Of a stretch of 64,000 bases of DNA, positions 18,200 through 26,365 are shown in pieces. The position numbers and the translations under genes were made by a program. The notes under the pieces were generated by a model. That model saw only the letters and a list, made by a program, of their open reading frames with translations, ran no database searches and was not told the origin of the DNA. How positions within the stretch are numbered: the stretch's first letter is position 1; each line of letters begins with the position of its first letter. Source of the DNA: Maribacter sp. BPC-D8 (GTDB taxonomy: Bacteria > Bacteroidota > Bacteroidia > Flavobacteriales > Flavobacteriaceae); the NCBI RefSeq assembly GCF_035207705.1, contig NZ_CP128187.1, positions 4,712,001-4,776,000 of the forward strand, read 5' to 3'.

Positions 18200-20179
18200 A
18201 TGCATAAAATTATCCATTTAGTACTTCTTATAACTACTTCAATATTTTGTACTAACACTATTCTAGCTCAGGACAAAGCTGAATTTGGTGTTATCTCACA
18301 ATCAGAAAGTACTTTAACATCATACGATAAAGATGTAGATGCAACAGCAATATATCTTTATGAATACGGAGATAATTATTTTGAAATTAGAGATAATTAT
18401 ATCTACCTGATAACGAAATATCATGCGAAAATTAAAATTTTAGAAAAAGAGGGTTTTGAATATTCAAATATTGAAATCCCATTTTATCACACTAAGAAGA
18501 GCAAAGAGAAAATAGTCAAATTAAAGGCGCTCACGCATAACGGTGAAACTAAAAGTTGGGTAAAGAAAAGTGATTTTTTCGAGGAAGATGTTAATGATAA
18601 ATGGTCACAAACAAAATTCACTTTTCCTAATGTAAAAGAAGGATCGATTATTGAATATGAATATGAGATGCAGTCTCCCTTTTACTTCAATTTTACGGGG
18701 TGGGAGTTTCAGTCAGCGATTCCCAAGTTGTATTCTGAATTCAATGCCAAAATACCAGGTAATTGGTTGTATAATAGGAGCCTTAAAGGTGATTTAAGCC
18801 TAGATGTTAACGAGGCAGATATTGTAAAAGGTTGTTTTAGTTTTCCTGGTACGAAAGATGATAGTGACTGCGAGTCTTTAAGATATGTAATGAAAGATAT
18901 ACCTGCGTTTGAAGATTCTGAAGAATATATGCTTTCTTCCAATAACTACAGGTCTAAAATAGAATTTGAACTGTCTGAATATAAAAGTTTCTATGGTAGT
19001 ACTGAAAAGTATACCAAATCATGGGACGATGTCGATAAGGAATTTAAAACCGATAAAGATATCGGAAGTCAGCTTAGAAAGAAGAATTTTTTCGAAAAAA
19101 AGGTAGATGAAGCATTACTAACAGAAGGCGATGATTTAACTCGTGCAAAGAATATTTATGAGTTTGTACAAGGTCATTTTACTTGGAATGAAAAATTTAG
19201 TATTTGGCAAGATAACAAGGTGAAAACGGCTTTTGATGAGAGAAAAGGAAATGTAGCCGAAATAAATATAGCTTTAATAAACCTGTTGAATGCAGCTGAT
19301 ATAAAAGCGAACATGATGGTTATGGCTACACGCAAAAGAGGGTTGCCAAAGAAGACGCATCCGGTTATGAATGATTTTAATTATATAGTTGCAAAAGTTG
19401 ATATTGATGGCGAGTCGTATTTATTAGATGCTACAGATAAATATATGCCTTTTGGTATGTTGCCATTTCGGTGTTTGAACTATTACGGTCGAGTTATGGA
19501 TTTTGATGCTGAAAGTTATTGGTACGATATTGTAGCCGAGAAAACGAACTCAATTATGTTGCGTGCTCAAATGACTATCGATACAAATGAAAAAAAATTG
19601 GAAGGAGTATTTGATGTAATTAATTCAGGCTATAAGAAAGTTAAACAAGATGAGTTTTTACATACTACTAACGAAGAAAGTTATATTGAAAAATTAGAGG
19701 AAGAGATTTCAGATGATTTCCATATTACTTCTCACGAAAAGATATTAAAATACTCTAACGAAAAGAAAATTACCGAAAGATTCAATTTTGAAATTGAAAA
19801 CTTATTTCAGGGCGATAATATTTACTTGAATCCGTTCGTGATAAAATTCTTTGATAAAAATCCTTTCGTAGCATCTGATAGAAATTATCCGGTTGATTTT
19901 GGTTATCCTATGAAGTACCAATACATTCTCAATATTAAAATACCGGAAGGATATCAGGTTAAGTCGATACCTGAAAATAAAAATTTTAGTATGCCAGATA
20001 ATGGTGGTGAATTAAAATTAAATGTATCGGATAATAGTAGTGGTGCCCTTAATTTATTTTTTACTTTTGATTTGAACTCTGCCCATTATAGCAATGGTTA
20101 TTACACAGGATTAAAGCAGCTATTCAATGAAGCTGTAAAAAGTCAGAATCAATCTTTAATTGTTTTTGAAAAAATATAA
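18200..20179 (+). CDS. DUF3857 / transglutaminase-like exported protein, catalytic residues lost
   Basis: 659 residues from ATG 18200; the longer frame uses a TTG at 18152 and would place 16 residues before the signal peptide (MHKIIHLVLLITTSIFCTNTILAQ), so I prefer the ATG. It is clearly paralogous to the preceding protein: GNVAEINIALINLL with Val352 at the Cys position, Tyr395 at the His position (FNYIVA), and Asp410 retained (LLDATDKY). Like its neighbour it is predicted to be a pseudoenzyme. The mazG-like gene starts 8 bp after its stop. Confidence 0.85.
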   Translation: MHKIIHLVLLITTSIFCTNTILAQDKAEFGVISQSESTLTSYDKDVDATAIYLYEYGDNYFEIRDNYIYLITKYHAKIKILEKEGFEYSNIEIPFYHTKKSKEKIVKLKALTHNGETKSWVKKSDFFEEDVNDKWSQTKFTFPNVKEGSIIEYEYEMQSPFYFNFTGWEFQSAIPKLYSEFNAKIPGNWLYNRSLKGDLSLDVNEADIVKGCFSFPGTKDDSDCESLRYVMKDIPAFEDSEEYMLSSNNYRSKIEFELSEYKSFYGSTEKYTKSWDDVDKEFKTDKDIGSQLRKKNFFEKKVDEALLTEGDDLTRAKNIYEFVQGHFTWNEKFSIWQDNKVKTAFDERKGNVAEINIALINLLNAADIKANMMVMATRKRGLPKKTHPVMNDFNYIVAKVDIDGESYLLDATDKYMPFGMLPFRCLNYYGRVMDFDAESYWYDIVAEKTNSIMLRAQMTIDTNEKKLEGVFDVINSGYKKVKQDEFLHTTNEESYIEKLEEEISDDFHITSHEKILKYSNEKKITERFNFEIENLFQGDNIYLNPFVIKFFDKNPFVASDRNYPVDFGYPMKYQYILNIKIPEGYQVKSIPENKNFSMPDNGGELKLNVSDNSSGALNLFFTFDLNSAHYSNGYYTGLKQLFNEAVKSQNQSLIVFEKI

Positions 20180-20187
20180 ATTAGAAA

Positions 20188-20514
20188 ATGAACATCGAAA
20201 ACGCACAACTAGAAGTAGATAATTGGATCAAAGAACATGGCGTTCGTTATTTTAACGAGCTTACCAATATGGCGCAGTTAACAGAAGAAGTAGGCGAGGT
20301 TGCTAGAATTATTGCTAGACGCTATGGTGAGCAAAGCGAAAAAGAATCTGACAAGAACAAAGATCTAGGCGAAGAATTGGCAGATGTTATGTTCGTAGTA
20401 TTATGTTTAGCGAACCAGACAGGTATCGATTTACAACAAGCTTTCGATAAAAAGTTAGATTTAAAAACAAAGCGTGATCATGATCGTCATCACAATAATA
20501 AAAAGTTGAAATAG
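20188..20514 (+). CDS. MazG-like nucleotide pyrophosphohydrolase
   Basis: A 108-residue single-domain all-alpha NTP pyrophosphohydrolase. The metal-binding pattern is present as EEVGEVARII (ExxE about 31-37) and EELADVMFVV (ExxxD about 62-66). Such small MazG-like proteins hydrolyse dNTPs or non-canonical NTPs; the preferred nucleotide is unknown. It lies 8 bp after a DUF3857 gene and 38 bp before aroA. Confidence 0.88.
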   Translation: MNIENAQLEVDNWIKEHGVRYFNELTNMAQLTEEVGEVARIIARRYGEQSEKESDKNKDLGEELADVMFVVLCLANQTGIDLQQAFDKKLDLKTKRDHDRHHNNKKLK

Positions 20515-20551
20515 ACGTATATTTGGCGTTCTATTTTTAAAACCATACGCT

Positions 20552-21781
20552 TTGAAACTTCACTTAACCGGTCCGTCAAATCATCAATTAAAAGATACTA
20601 TAACTATAACAGGTTCTAAAAGTGAATCTAACCGTAGTTTATTATTGGCGGCATTATACCCAGATATTAAAATAGAAAATATTTCAAATTCTGATGATGC
20701 CCAGGTAATGGCAAAAGGTTTGAAAATTTCAGAGGGTACGGTAGGTATTCATCATGCTGGTACGGCAATGCGTTTTTTAACGGGTTACTTCTCTTCTCAA
20801 GAAGGTAAAGATGTAATTCTTACTGGGTCAAAAAGAATGACAGAAAGACCTATAAAAATTCTTGTAGAAGCTTTAAGAACATTAGGGGCTGAAATCTCTT
20901 ATGTACAAGATGAAGGTTATCCACCTATAAAAATAAAAGGGCAACGTATAGTAAAAGATAAAGTTAGTCTGCCTGCAAATGTCAGTAGTCAGTATATTTC
21001 TTCGCTGTTATTAATAGCACCAAGTTTAGAAAACGGACTAGAATTAGAGCTGGTAGGTAAAATTACTTCGGTACCTTATATTAAAATGACTTTAGCATTA
21101 CTTGAAGAAATAGGTGTAGAAACCTCTTTTGAAGGTAATATGATTAAAGTATCGCCTAAGGCAAAAGTAGCACCAACAACATTAGTTGTGGAGTCTGACT
21201 GGAGTTCAGCTTCTTACTTTTATGGTATTTGTGCACTTGCAGCACCAGGTACTGAAATTACTTTATCCGCATATAAAAAGAAAAGCCTTCAAGGCGATAG
21301 TGTACTTGCCGATATTTATACTGCATTCGGAGTGGAAACTACCTTTGGCGAAAATAAGATTACTTTAAAAAAGACGGATAAAAAAGTATTGGCAACCAAT
21401 GAATTTGATTTAGCTAATGCACCAGATATTGCACAAACTATTGCAGTTACTTGTTTCGGGTTAGGTGTTGGATGTCATTTAGTTGGTCTGCATACCCTAA
21501 AAATTAAAGAAACAGATCGTTTAGAGGCTTTACATATAGAGCTTTCTAAATTAGGGGCAGATATTTCGGTAACAGATAAAACACTTACTATAGTACCAAC
21601 GTCAGAAATAAACGCAGATGTAGCTATAGATACGTATAACGATCATAGAATGGCAATGGCTTTTGCACCATTAGCTATGAAAACTACACTTTTTGTGAAT
21701 GATGCCGAGGTGGTTTCTAAGTCATATCCTGATTTTTGGAACGACCTAAAACAACTAGATTTCAGCATAAAAGAATTATAA
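20552..21781 (+). CDS. aroA: 3-phosphoshikimate 1-carboxyvinyltransferase (EPSP synthase)
   Basis: 409 residues; joins shikimate-3-phosphate and PEP, the sixth step of the shikimate pathway. Motifs: GSKSESNRSLLLAAL near the N-terminus, HHAGTAMRFLTGYF, and NDHRMAMAFAPLA (where the NDHR box binds PEP). The start codon is TTG at 20552: the protein then begins MKLHLTGPS, and no in-frame ATG lies between the mazG-like gene and this point. It is unlinked to the pheA operon in this window. A promoter for queA lies just downstream. Confidence 0.94.
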   Translation: MKLHLTGPSNHQLKDTITITGSKSESNRSLLLAALYPDIKIENISNSDDAQVMAKGLKISEGTVGIHHAGTAMRFLTGYFSSQEGKDVILTGSKRMTERPIKILVEALRTLGAEISYVQDEGYPPIKIKGQRIVKDKVSLPANVSSQYISSLLLIAPSLENGLELELVGKITSVPYIKMTLALLEEIGVETSFEGNMIKVSPKAKVAPTTLVVESDWSSASYFYGICALAAPGTEITLSAYKKKSLQGDSVLADIYTAFGVETTFGENKITLKKTDKKVLATNEFDLANAPDIAQTIAVTCFGLGVGCHLVGLHTLKIKETDRLEALHIELSKLGADISVTDKTLTIVPTSEINADVAIDTYNDHRMAMAFAPLAMKTTLFVNDAEVVSKSYPDFWNDLKQLDFSIKEL

Positions 21782-21793
21782 TTAGCGTTTTAC

Positions 21794-21825
21794 TTGACAA
21801 GGCCTATCTGCAGATTGTATATTTG
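21794..21825 (+). promoter_or_regulatory. Bacteroidota-type promoter of queA
   Basis: TTG (21794-21796), 21-bp spacer, then TATATTTG (21818-21825). This is a full match to the primary sigma-factor consensus TTG-N17-23-TAnnTTTG. Transcription should start near 21831, about 30 bp before the queA ATG. Confidence 0.8.
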
Positions 21826-21860
21826 CAGCCGCAATTTGCTACAATAAATATAACAGCTAC

Positions 21861-22910
21861 ATGAAATTATCAAATTTTAGTTTTGAGCTTCCAGACGAAT
21901 TATTGGCGGAGCATCCATCTGAAAATAGAGATGAGTCTAAATTAATGGTTATCCATAGAGAGACCGGAAAAATTGAGCACAAGATGTTCAAAGACATGAT
22001 CGACTATTTTGATGAAGGTGATGTTATGGTTCTTAATAACACTAAAGTTTTTCCTGCTCGTTTATACGGTAACAAGGAAAAAACAGGTGCGCGTATCGAG
22101 GTTTTTCTTTTACGTGAGTTGAACGAAGAGCAACGTCTATGGGATGTTCTTGTAGATCCAGCACGTAAAATACGTATTGGTAACAAGCTATATTTTGGTG
22201 ATGATGAAACGTTGGTAGCTGAGGTTATTGATAACACTACTTCTAGAGGTAGAACATTACGTTTTTTATATGATGGTGCTTACGTAGATTTCAGAAGAAA
22301 ACTAAGAGAGCTAGGTGAAACGCCATTACCTAAGTATATTAAAAGAGATGTTGAGCCAGAAGATGAAGGTCGTTACCAGACTATTTATGCGAAGCATGAA
22401 GGTGCAGTTGCTGCCCCTACTGCTGGTCTTCACTTCTCTAAACACTTATTAAAGCGTTTAGAAATTAAAGGTGTTGATTTTGCAGAATTAACTTTACATG
22501 TTGGTTTGGGTACTTTTAACCCAGTAGAAGTTGAAGATCTTTCTAAGCATAAAATGGATAGCGAAGAGTTATTTATTGATGAGAAAGCTACCGATATTGT
22601 GAATAATGCTAAGAGAGAAAAGCGTCGTATTTGTGCAGTAGGTACTACAGCAATGAGAGGTTTAGAAAGTGCTGTTTCATCTAAGCATATGTTGAATACG
22701 TATGAAGGTTGGACGAATAAGTTCATTTTCCCTCCATATGATTTTAGTATCGCTAATGCTATGATTACCAATTTCCATTTACCAAAATCTACATTATTGA
22801 TGATGGTATCTGCATTTATGGGTCATGATTTAATGAACAAAGCATATAAAGAAGCAATACTGGAAAACTATAAGTTCTATTCTTATGGTGATGCCATGTT
22901 GATTATATAA
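21861..22910 (+). CDS. queA: S-adenosylmethionine:tRNA ribosyltransferase-isomerase
   Basis: 349 residues; transfers and isomerises the ribosyl part of SAM onto preQ1 at tRNA position 34, giving epoxyqueuosine. Diagnostic segments: [54 protein letters not shown] and [23 protein letters not shown]. Full length. It has its own promoter and a terminator, so it is a single-gene unit. No queuosine riboswitch is visible in the ~30-nt leader. Confidence 0.96.
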   Translation: MKLSNFSFELPDELLAEHPSENRDESKLMVIHRETGKIEHKMFKDMIDYFDEGDVMVLNNTKVFPARLYGNKEKTGARIEVFLLRELNEEQRLWDVLVDPARKIRIGNKLYFGDDETLVAEVIDNTTSRGRTLRFLYDGAYVDFRRKLRELGETPLPKYIKRDVEPEDEGRYQTIYAKHEGAVAAPTAGLHFSKHLLKRLEIKGVDFAELTLHVGLGTFNPVEVEDLSKHKMDSEELFIDEKATDIVNNAKREKRRICAVGTTAMRGLESAVSSKHMLNTYEGWTNKFIFPPYDFSIANAMITNFHLPKSTLLMMVSAFMGHDLMNKAYKEAILENYKFYSYGDAMLII

Positions 22911-22947
22911 GTTCAAAATACATCCTTTCTAAAAAGGAAAAAATAAT

Positions 22948-22987
22948 AAAATCCCGCTTTATCACATATTGAGAAAGCGGGATTTTT
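22948..22987 (+). terminator. Intrinsic terminator after queA
   Basis: AAAATCCCGCTTT/AAAGCGGGATTTTT stem with a 13-nt loop and a T-run, between queA and rlmN. The hairpin is nearly symmetric. Confidence 0.85.
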
Positions 22988-23015
22988 ATCACTAGTAATA
23001 CCTACCTTTAAAAAG

Positions 23016-24059
23016 ATGGAAGAAATAAAGAAAAAAGATATTCGGGCACTAACGCGAGAGCAGCTTAGAGAATTCTTTGTTTCTAACGGTGACAAAGCTT
23101 TTCGTGGTAATCAGGTGTATGAATGGTTATGGCAGAAAGCAGCGTATTCTTTTGATGTGATGACAAATCTATCAAAAGAAACTAGAGAAATGCTAGAAGC
23201 TAATTTTGTAATCAACCATATTAAGGTAGATCTAATGCAGCGTAGTAGTGACGGTACAATTAAGAATGCCGTTCGCTTGCATGACGATTTAATTGTAGAA
23301 TCGGTATTGATACCGACAAAGTCAAGAACAACTGCCTGTGTATCTAGTCAGGTTGGTTGTAGTTTAGACTGTAGGTTCTGTGCAACGTCTCGTTTGAAAC
23401 GTATGCGAAATCTGAATCCTGATGAGATTTACGATCAAGTTGTAGCTATAGACAATGAAAGTCGCTTGTATTTTGAAAGACCATTGAGCAATATTGTTTT
23501 TATGGGGATGGGAGAGCCTTTAATGAACTATAACAATGTGTTGAAGGCAATTGATAAGATTACTTCTCCTGACGGATTGGGGATGTCTCCAAGGCGAATT
23601 ACAGTTTCAACTTCTGGTGTGCCTAAATTAATTAAGAAAATGGCAGATGATGAGGTGAAATTCAAATTGGCTGTTTCGTTACATTCCGCCATAGATGAAA
23701 TCAGAACTTCAATTATGCCGTTTAATGCCAAGTTTACCTTAAGTGATTTAAGAGAATCGTTAGTGTATTGGTACGAGAAAACAAGAAGTAGAATTACCTA
23801 CGAATATGTAGTTTGGGACGGAATCAACGACGCTCAAAAAGATGTAGATGCTTTGGTAGAATTCTGTCGTTTTGCACCCTCTAAAGTAAACTTAATAGAA
23901 TATAACCCTATTGATGATGGCGAGTTCAAACAAGCGTCTAACGCAGCCATAGATCGCTATGTTAATACATTAGAGAAGAATAATATAGTAGTAACCGTTC
24001 GTCGTTCTAGAGGAAAGGATATTGATGCCGCATGTGGGCAGTTGGCGAATAAATCTTAA
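23016..24059 (+). CDS. rlmN: 23S rRNA (adenine2503-C2)/tRNA (adenine37-C2) methyltransferase RlmN
   Basis: A 347-residue radical-SAM enzyme. The [4Fe-4S] motif is C115-SLD-C119-RF-C122. The methyl-carrying cysteine is in the C-terminal DAACGQLA segment and the second catalytic Cys is in RTTACVSSQ (Cys108). MGMGEPLMNYNNVL is the SAM-binding GEP region. It methylates A2503 in 23S rRNA and A37 in some tRNAs. The stop at 24059 is followed directly by a heptad repeat array. Confidence 0.95.
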   Translation: MEEIKKKDIRALTREQLREFFVSNGDKAFRGNQVYEWLWQKAAYSFDVMTNLSKETREMLEANFVINHIKVDLMQRSSDGTIKNAVRLHDDLIVESVLIPTKSRTTACVSSQVGCSLDCRFCATSRLKRMRNLNPDEIYDQVVAIDNESRLYFERPLSNIVFMGMGEPLMNYNNVLKAIDKITSPDGLGMSPRRITVSTSGVPKLIKKMADDEVKFKLAVSLHSAIDEIRTSIMPFNAKFTLSDLRESLVYWYEKTRSRITYEYVVWDGINDAQKDVDALVEFCRFAPSKVNLIEYNPIDDGEFKQASNAAIDRYVNTLEKNNIVVTVRRSRGKDIDAACGQLANKS

Positions 24060-24218
24060 GGGAAGTATCAAGTACAAAGTATTAAGTACGAAGTCTAAAG
24101 TTTGAATATAGAAAATAGAGTTTAGAGAATAGACTCTTTTGATTTTGAGTATTTAGCTAAGCTAAACTTAGGAAATACAAAGTATTAAGTTCGAAGTCCA
24201 AAATCCAAAATCAGTAAT
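24060..24218. repeat. Composite heptad-repeat element, left part
   Basis: Directly after the rlmN stop come six NNNAAGT words in strict 7-bp register (to 24101), one transition word, and four TAGANNN words (24109-24136). Then follow a small hairpin TTTAGC-TAA-GCTAAA (24152-24166), three more NNNAAGT words (24177-24197) and two CCAAAAT words (24198-24211). The same modules in the same order recur at 36515-36680. No promoter or coding potential is seen. Confidence 0.8.
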
Positions 24219-24290
24219 ACTAGTTTGTAAAAGAGATAATATAGTATTAAGTAAAACGAATTACTAGAGCGATTGCTAACGTAATATCTT

Positions 24291-24334
24291 AGTACTTTAT
24301 ACTTATTACTTAATACTAAAAAACGCGAAGCGTT
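24291..24334. repeat. Composite heptad-repeat element: inverted heptads and GNA mini-hairpin
   Basis: Four words of NNTACTT type (24291-24318) are the reverse complement of the left-hand NNNAAGT words, so the two sides could pair. They are followed by AACGC-GAA-GCGTT (24322-24334), which contains GCGAAGC, a sequence known for an unusually stable DNA mini-hairpin. Confidence 0.75.
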
Positions 24335-24508
24335 AAAGCCAAAAGCCAAAAGCCAAAAGCCAAAAGCCAAAAGCCAAAAGCCAAAAGCCAAAAGCCAAAA
24401 GCCAAAAGCCAAAAGCCAAAAGCCAAAAGCCAAAAGCCAAAAGCCAAAAGCCAAAAGCCAAAAGCCAAAAGCCAAAAGCCAAAAGCCAAAAGCCAAAAGC
24501 CAAAAGCC
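24335..24508. repeat. Pure 7-bp tandem repeat (AAAAGCC), about 25 copies
   Basis: Twenty-four perfect AAAAGCC units (24341-24508) are preceded by a 6-bp partial unit. There are no interruptions. Because 7 is not a multiple of 3, the minus strand reads as a repeating GFWLLAF in every frame; I regard those long frames as non-coding. Perfect homogeneity suggests recent expansion by slippage and probable copy-number variation between strains. Confidence 0.95.
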
Positions 24509-24557
24509 ATTTTGAGATTGAGTTTGATTTTTGAACTTGAACTTGAACTTATTTTTT

Positions 24558-24599
24558 CCAACAACCAACAACTAATCCCTAACCCCTAGCTCCTAATTA
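24558..24599. repeat. Heptad array, CCAACAA/CTAANCC type
   Basis: Two CCAACAA words followed by four CTANNNN words (CTAATCC, CTAACCC, CTAGCTC, CTAATTA) in 7-bp register. Nearly the same CTANNNN word series occurs at 36845-36879 and runs into the truncated haemoglobin stop codon. Confidence 0.75.
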
Positions 24600-24651
24600 C
24601 TCGAGAAACCATTATCTCCGCGCCGAGTACTGTTAACTGCTTGCTTTTGAC

Positions 24652-24659
24652 TAATTTTG
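24652..24659 (+). promoter_or_regulatory. Putative -7 element of the polyprenyl synthase gene
   Basis: TAATTTTG matches TAnnTTTG exactly; a -33 TTG at the right spacing is lacking (CTGTTA is the closest). The predicted start of transcription is near 24666, 13 nt before the proposed CTG start codon. Confidence 0.5.
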
Positions 24660-24678
24660 CCGTTCTAATACAGAGCAA

Positions 24679-25656
24679 CTGAAAATAGTAGCACAAATAA
24701 AGGAACCTGTCTATCAGGAAATGGAGCTGTTTGAATCTAAGTTCAGAGATTCAATGACCTCTAAGGTTGCGCTACTCAATAGAATCACCCATTACATCGT
24801 AAATCGCAAGGGCAAGCAAATGCGCCCTATGTTCGTATTTTTAACAGCCAAATTGTTGAATGGCGGAGAAGTGAACGAGCGTACCTATCGTGGTGCATCG
24901 GTTATAGAATTGATACATACGGCAACATTGGTTCATGATGATGTTGTTGATGAAAGCAATAAACGCAGGGGATTCTTCTCTATAAATGCCCTTTGGAAAA
25001 ATAAGATTGCCGTTTTGGTAGGCGATTATTTACTGTCTAAAGGTCTGTTGCTTTCTATTGATAACGAAGATTTCGATTTGCTTAAAATTATCTCTGTTGC
25101 TGTTCGCGAAATGAGTGAGGGCGAATTATTACAGATAGAAAAAGCTAGGCGTTTAGATATTACCGAAGATGTCTATTACGATATTATCAGACAAAAAACG
25201 GCAACGTTGATAGCAGCATGCTGTTCGCTGGGTGCTTGTTCGGTAAAGCCCGAAAGCGAAGATGTAGAAACTTTCAGAAAATTCGGAGAGCTCTGCGGTA
25301 TGGCATTTCAGATTAAAGATGACCTTTTCGATTATGGAACCAAACAAATAGGAAAGCCAACCGGTATCGATATTAAAGAGCAAAAAATGACGTTGCCTTT
25401 AATATATGCACTGAACAATTGTACCAAAAAAGAGAAAAATTGGGTCATCAATTCCATCAAAAACCATAACCAGGATAAAAAACGTGTGAAAGAAGTTATC
25501 GCTTTTGTAAAAGAAAAAGGCGGATTGGATTATGCGGTAACTAAAATGCTAGAGTATAGAGATGAGGCTTTAGAACTGCTAAGTTCGTATCCTGATTCTG
25601 AGTATAAAAGTGCATTAGAGTTGATGGTGAATTACGTGGTGGATCGTAAAAAGTAA
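24679..25656 (+). CDS. Polyprenyl diphosphate synthase (trans-isoprenyl chain elongation)
   Basis: A 325-residue all-helical prenyltransferase that extends FPP with IPP units, probably for the menaquinone side chain. First Asp-rich motif DDVVDES (in LVHDDVVDESNKRRG), second KDDLFDYG (in FQIKDDLFDYG), and the RPMFVFL region. The first ATG is 24721, but conserved sequence continues upstream: the in-frame codons from CTG 24679 read KIVAQIKEPVYQE, matching the usual N-terminus of flavobacterial members. I therefore propose a CTG start there; no ATG, GTG or TTG is available upstream before an in-frame stop at 24652. The exact start remains uncertain. Confidence 0.88.
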   Translation: MKIVAQIKEPVYQEMELFESKFRDSMTSKVALLNRITHYIVNRKGKQMRPMFVFLTAKLLNGGEVNERTYRGASVIELIHTATLVHDDVVDESNKRRGFFSINALWKNKIAVLVGDYLLSKGLLLSIDNEDFDLLKIISVAVREMSEGELLQIEKARRLDITEDVYYDIIRQKTATLIAACCSLGACSVKPESEDVETFRKFGELCGMAFQIKDDLFDYGTKQIGKPTGIDIKEQKMTLPLIYALNNCTKKEKNWVINSIKNHNQDKKRVKEVIAFVKEKGGLDYAVTKMLEYRDEALELLSSYPDSEYKSALELMVNYVVDRKK

Positions 25657-25774
25657 ATCCGTCAAAAATTTATTCTTCTTTTTATTGTTTTTAAACAACT
25701 GTATTTCAGCTACTTAAAAATTAATTTTATTTTTTGTTTATCTTCAGGCAACTATAATTACTTCTTCTGCGTCT

Positions 25775-26365
25775 ATGCTAATAGAAGACCAAACCAATAT
25801 TTTGAAAATTATACCTTTTTATAAAAACGAGAAGCAGCTCATTAAAAAAGCAACATCGGGTAACCGCGATGCGCAAGAGCGTTTGTATAAAAAACATGCT
25901 CCAAAAATGTTGAGTGTCTGCCGTCAGTATATAAAGGATATTCATTTTGCGGAAGATGTAATGGTGCAAGGTTTTCTGAAAATGTTCAATAAGTTAGATA
26001 CGTTCAAGTTCGAAGGAAGTTTCGAAGGATGGTTACGGCGGATAATGATTCGAGAAAGCATCTCTTATTTAAGAAAGCAGCAGTTTGTGGTGTATGACGA
26101 TGAGGTGTATGAAAAGAATCAATCTGAAGAAATATCGCAAAGTACCGATTTAGATACCGAGCATATTCAACAATTGATAGATGCTTTGCCACAAGGTTAT
26201 AAAATGGTTTTCGTGTTGTATACCGTAGAAGGGTATAAGCATAAAGAAATCGCAGAAATGCTGTCGATCACAGAGAGCACTTCAAAAACACAGTTATTAA
26301 AAGCCCGAAAATTGCTTCAAGACCAATTAAGGCAACAAAATATTATAGGGTATGGAAACCGATAA
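25775..26365 (+). CDS. RNA polymerase sigma-70 factor, ECF subfamily
   Basis: 196 residues with sigma region 2 (about 35-95, FAEDVMVQGFLKMFNKLDTFKFEGSFEGWLRRIMIRESISYLRK) and region 4 (about 130-185, ALPQGYKMVFVLYTVEGYKHKEIAEMLSITESTSKTQLLKARKLL). Regions 1 and 3 are missing, as in ECF factors. It probably directs a cell-envelope regulon. It overlaps the next gene by 14 bp; that gene has the layout of a membrane anti-sigma factor. Confidence 0.92.
   Translation: MLIEDQTNILKIIPFYKNEKQLIKKATSGNRDAQERLYKKHAPKMLSVCRQYIKDIHFAEDVMVQGFLKMFNKLDTFKFEGSFEGWLRRIMIRESISYLRKQQFVVYDDEVYEKNQSEEISQSTDLDTEHIQQLIDALPQGYKMVFVLYTVEGYKHKEIAEMLSITESTSKTQLLKARKLLQDQLRQQNIIGYGNR

Noticed and set aside
24335-24508. 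CRISPR array
   Set aside because: Units are directly abutting 7-mers without spacers; no cas genes are present.
24185-24571. Long minus-strand frames encoding a repeating GFWLLAF peptide
   Set aside because: They arise because a 7-bp unit without stop codons is open in all frames; flanks show no conserved protein or start signal.
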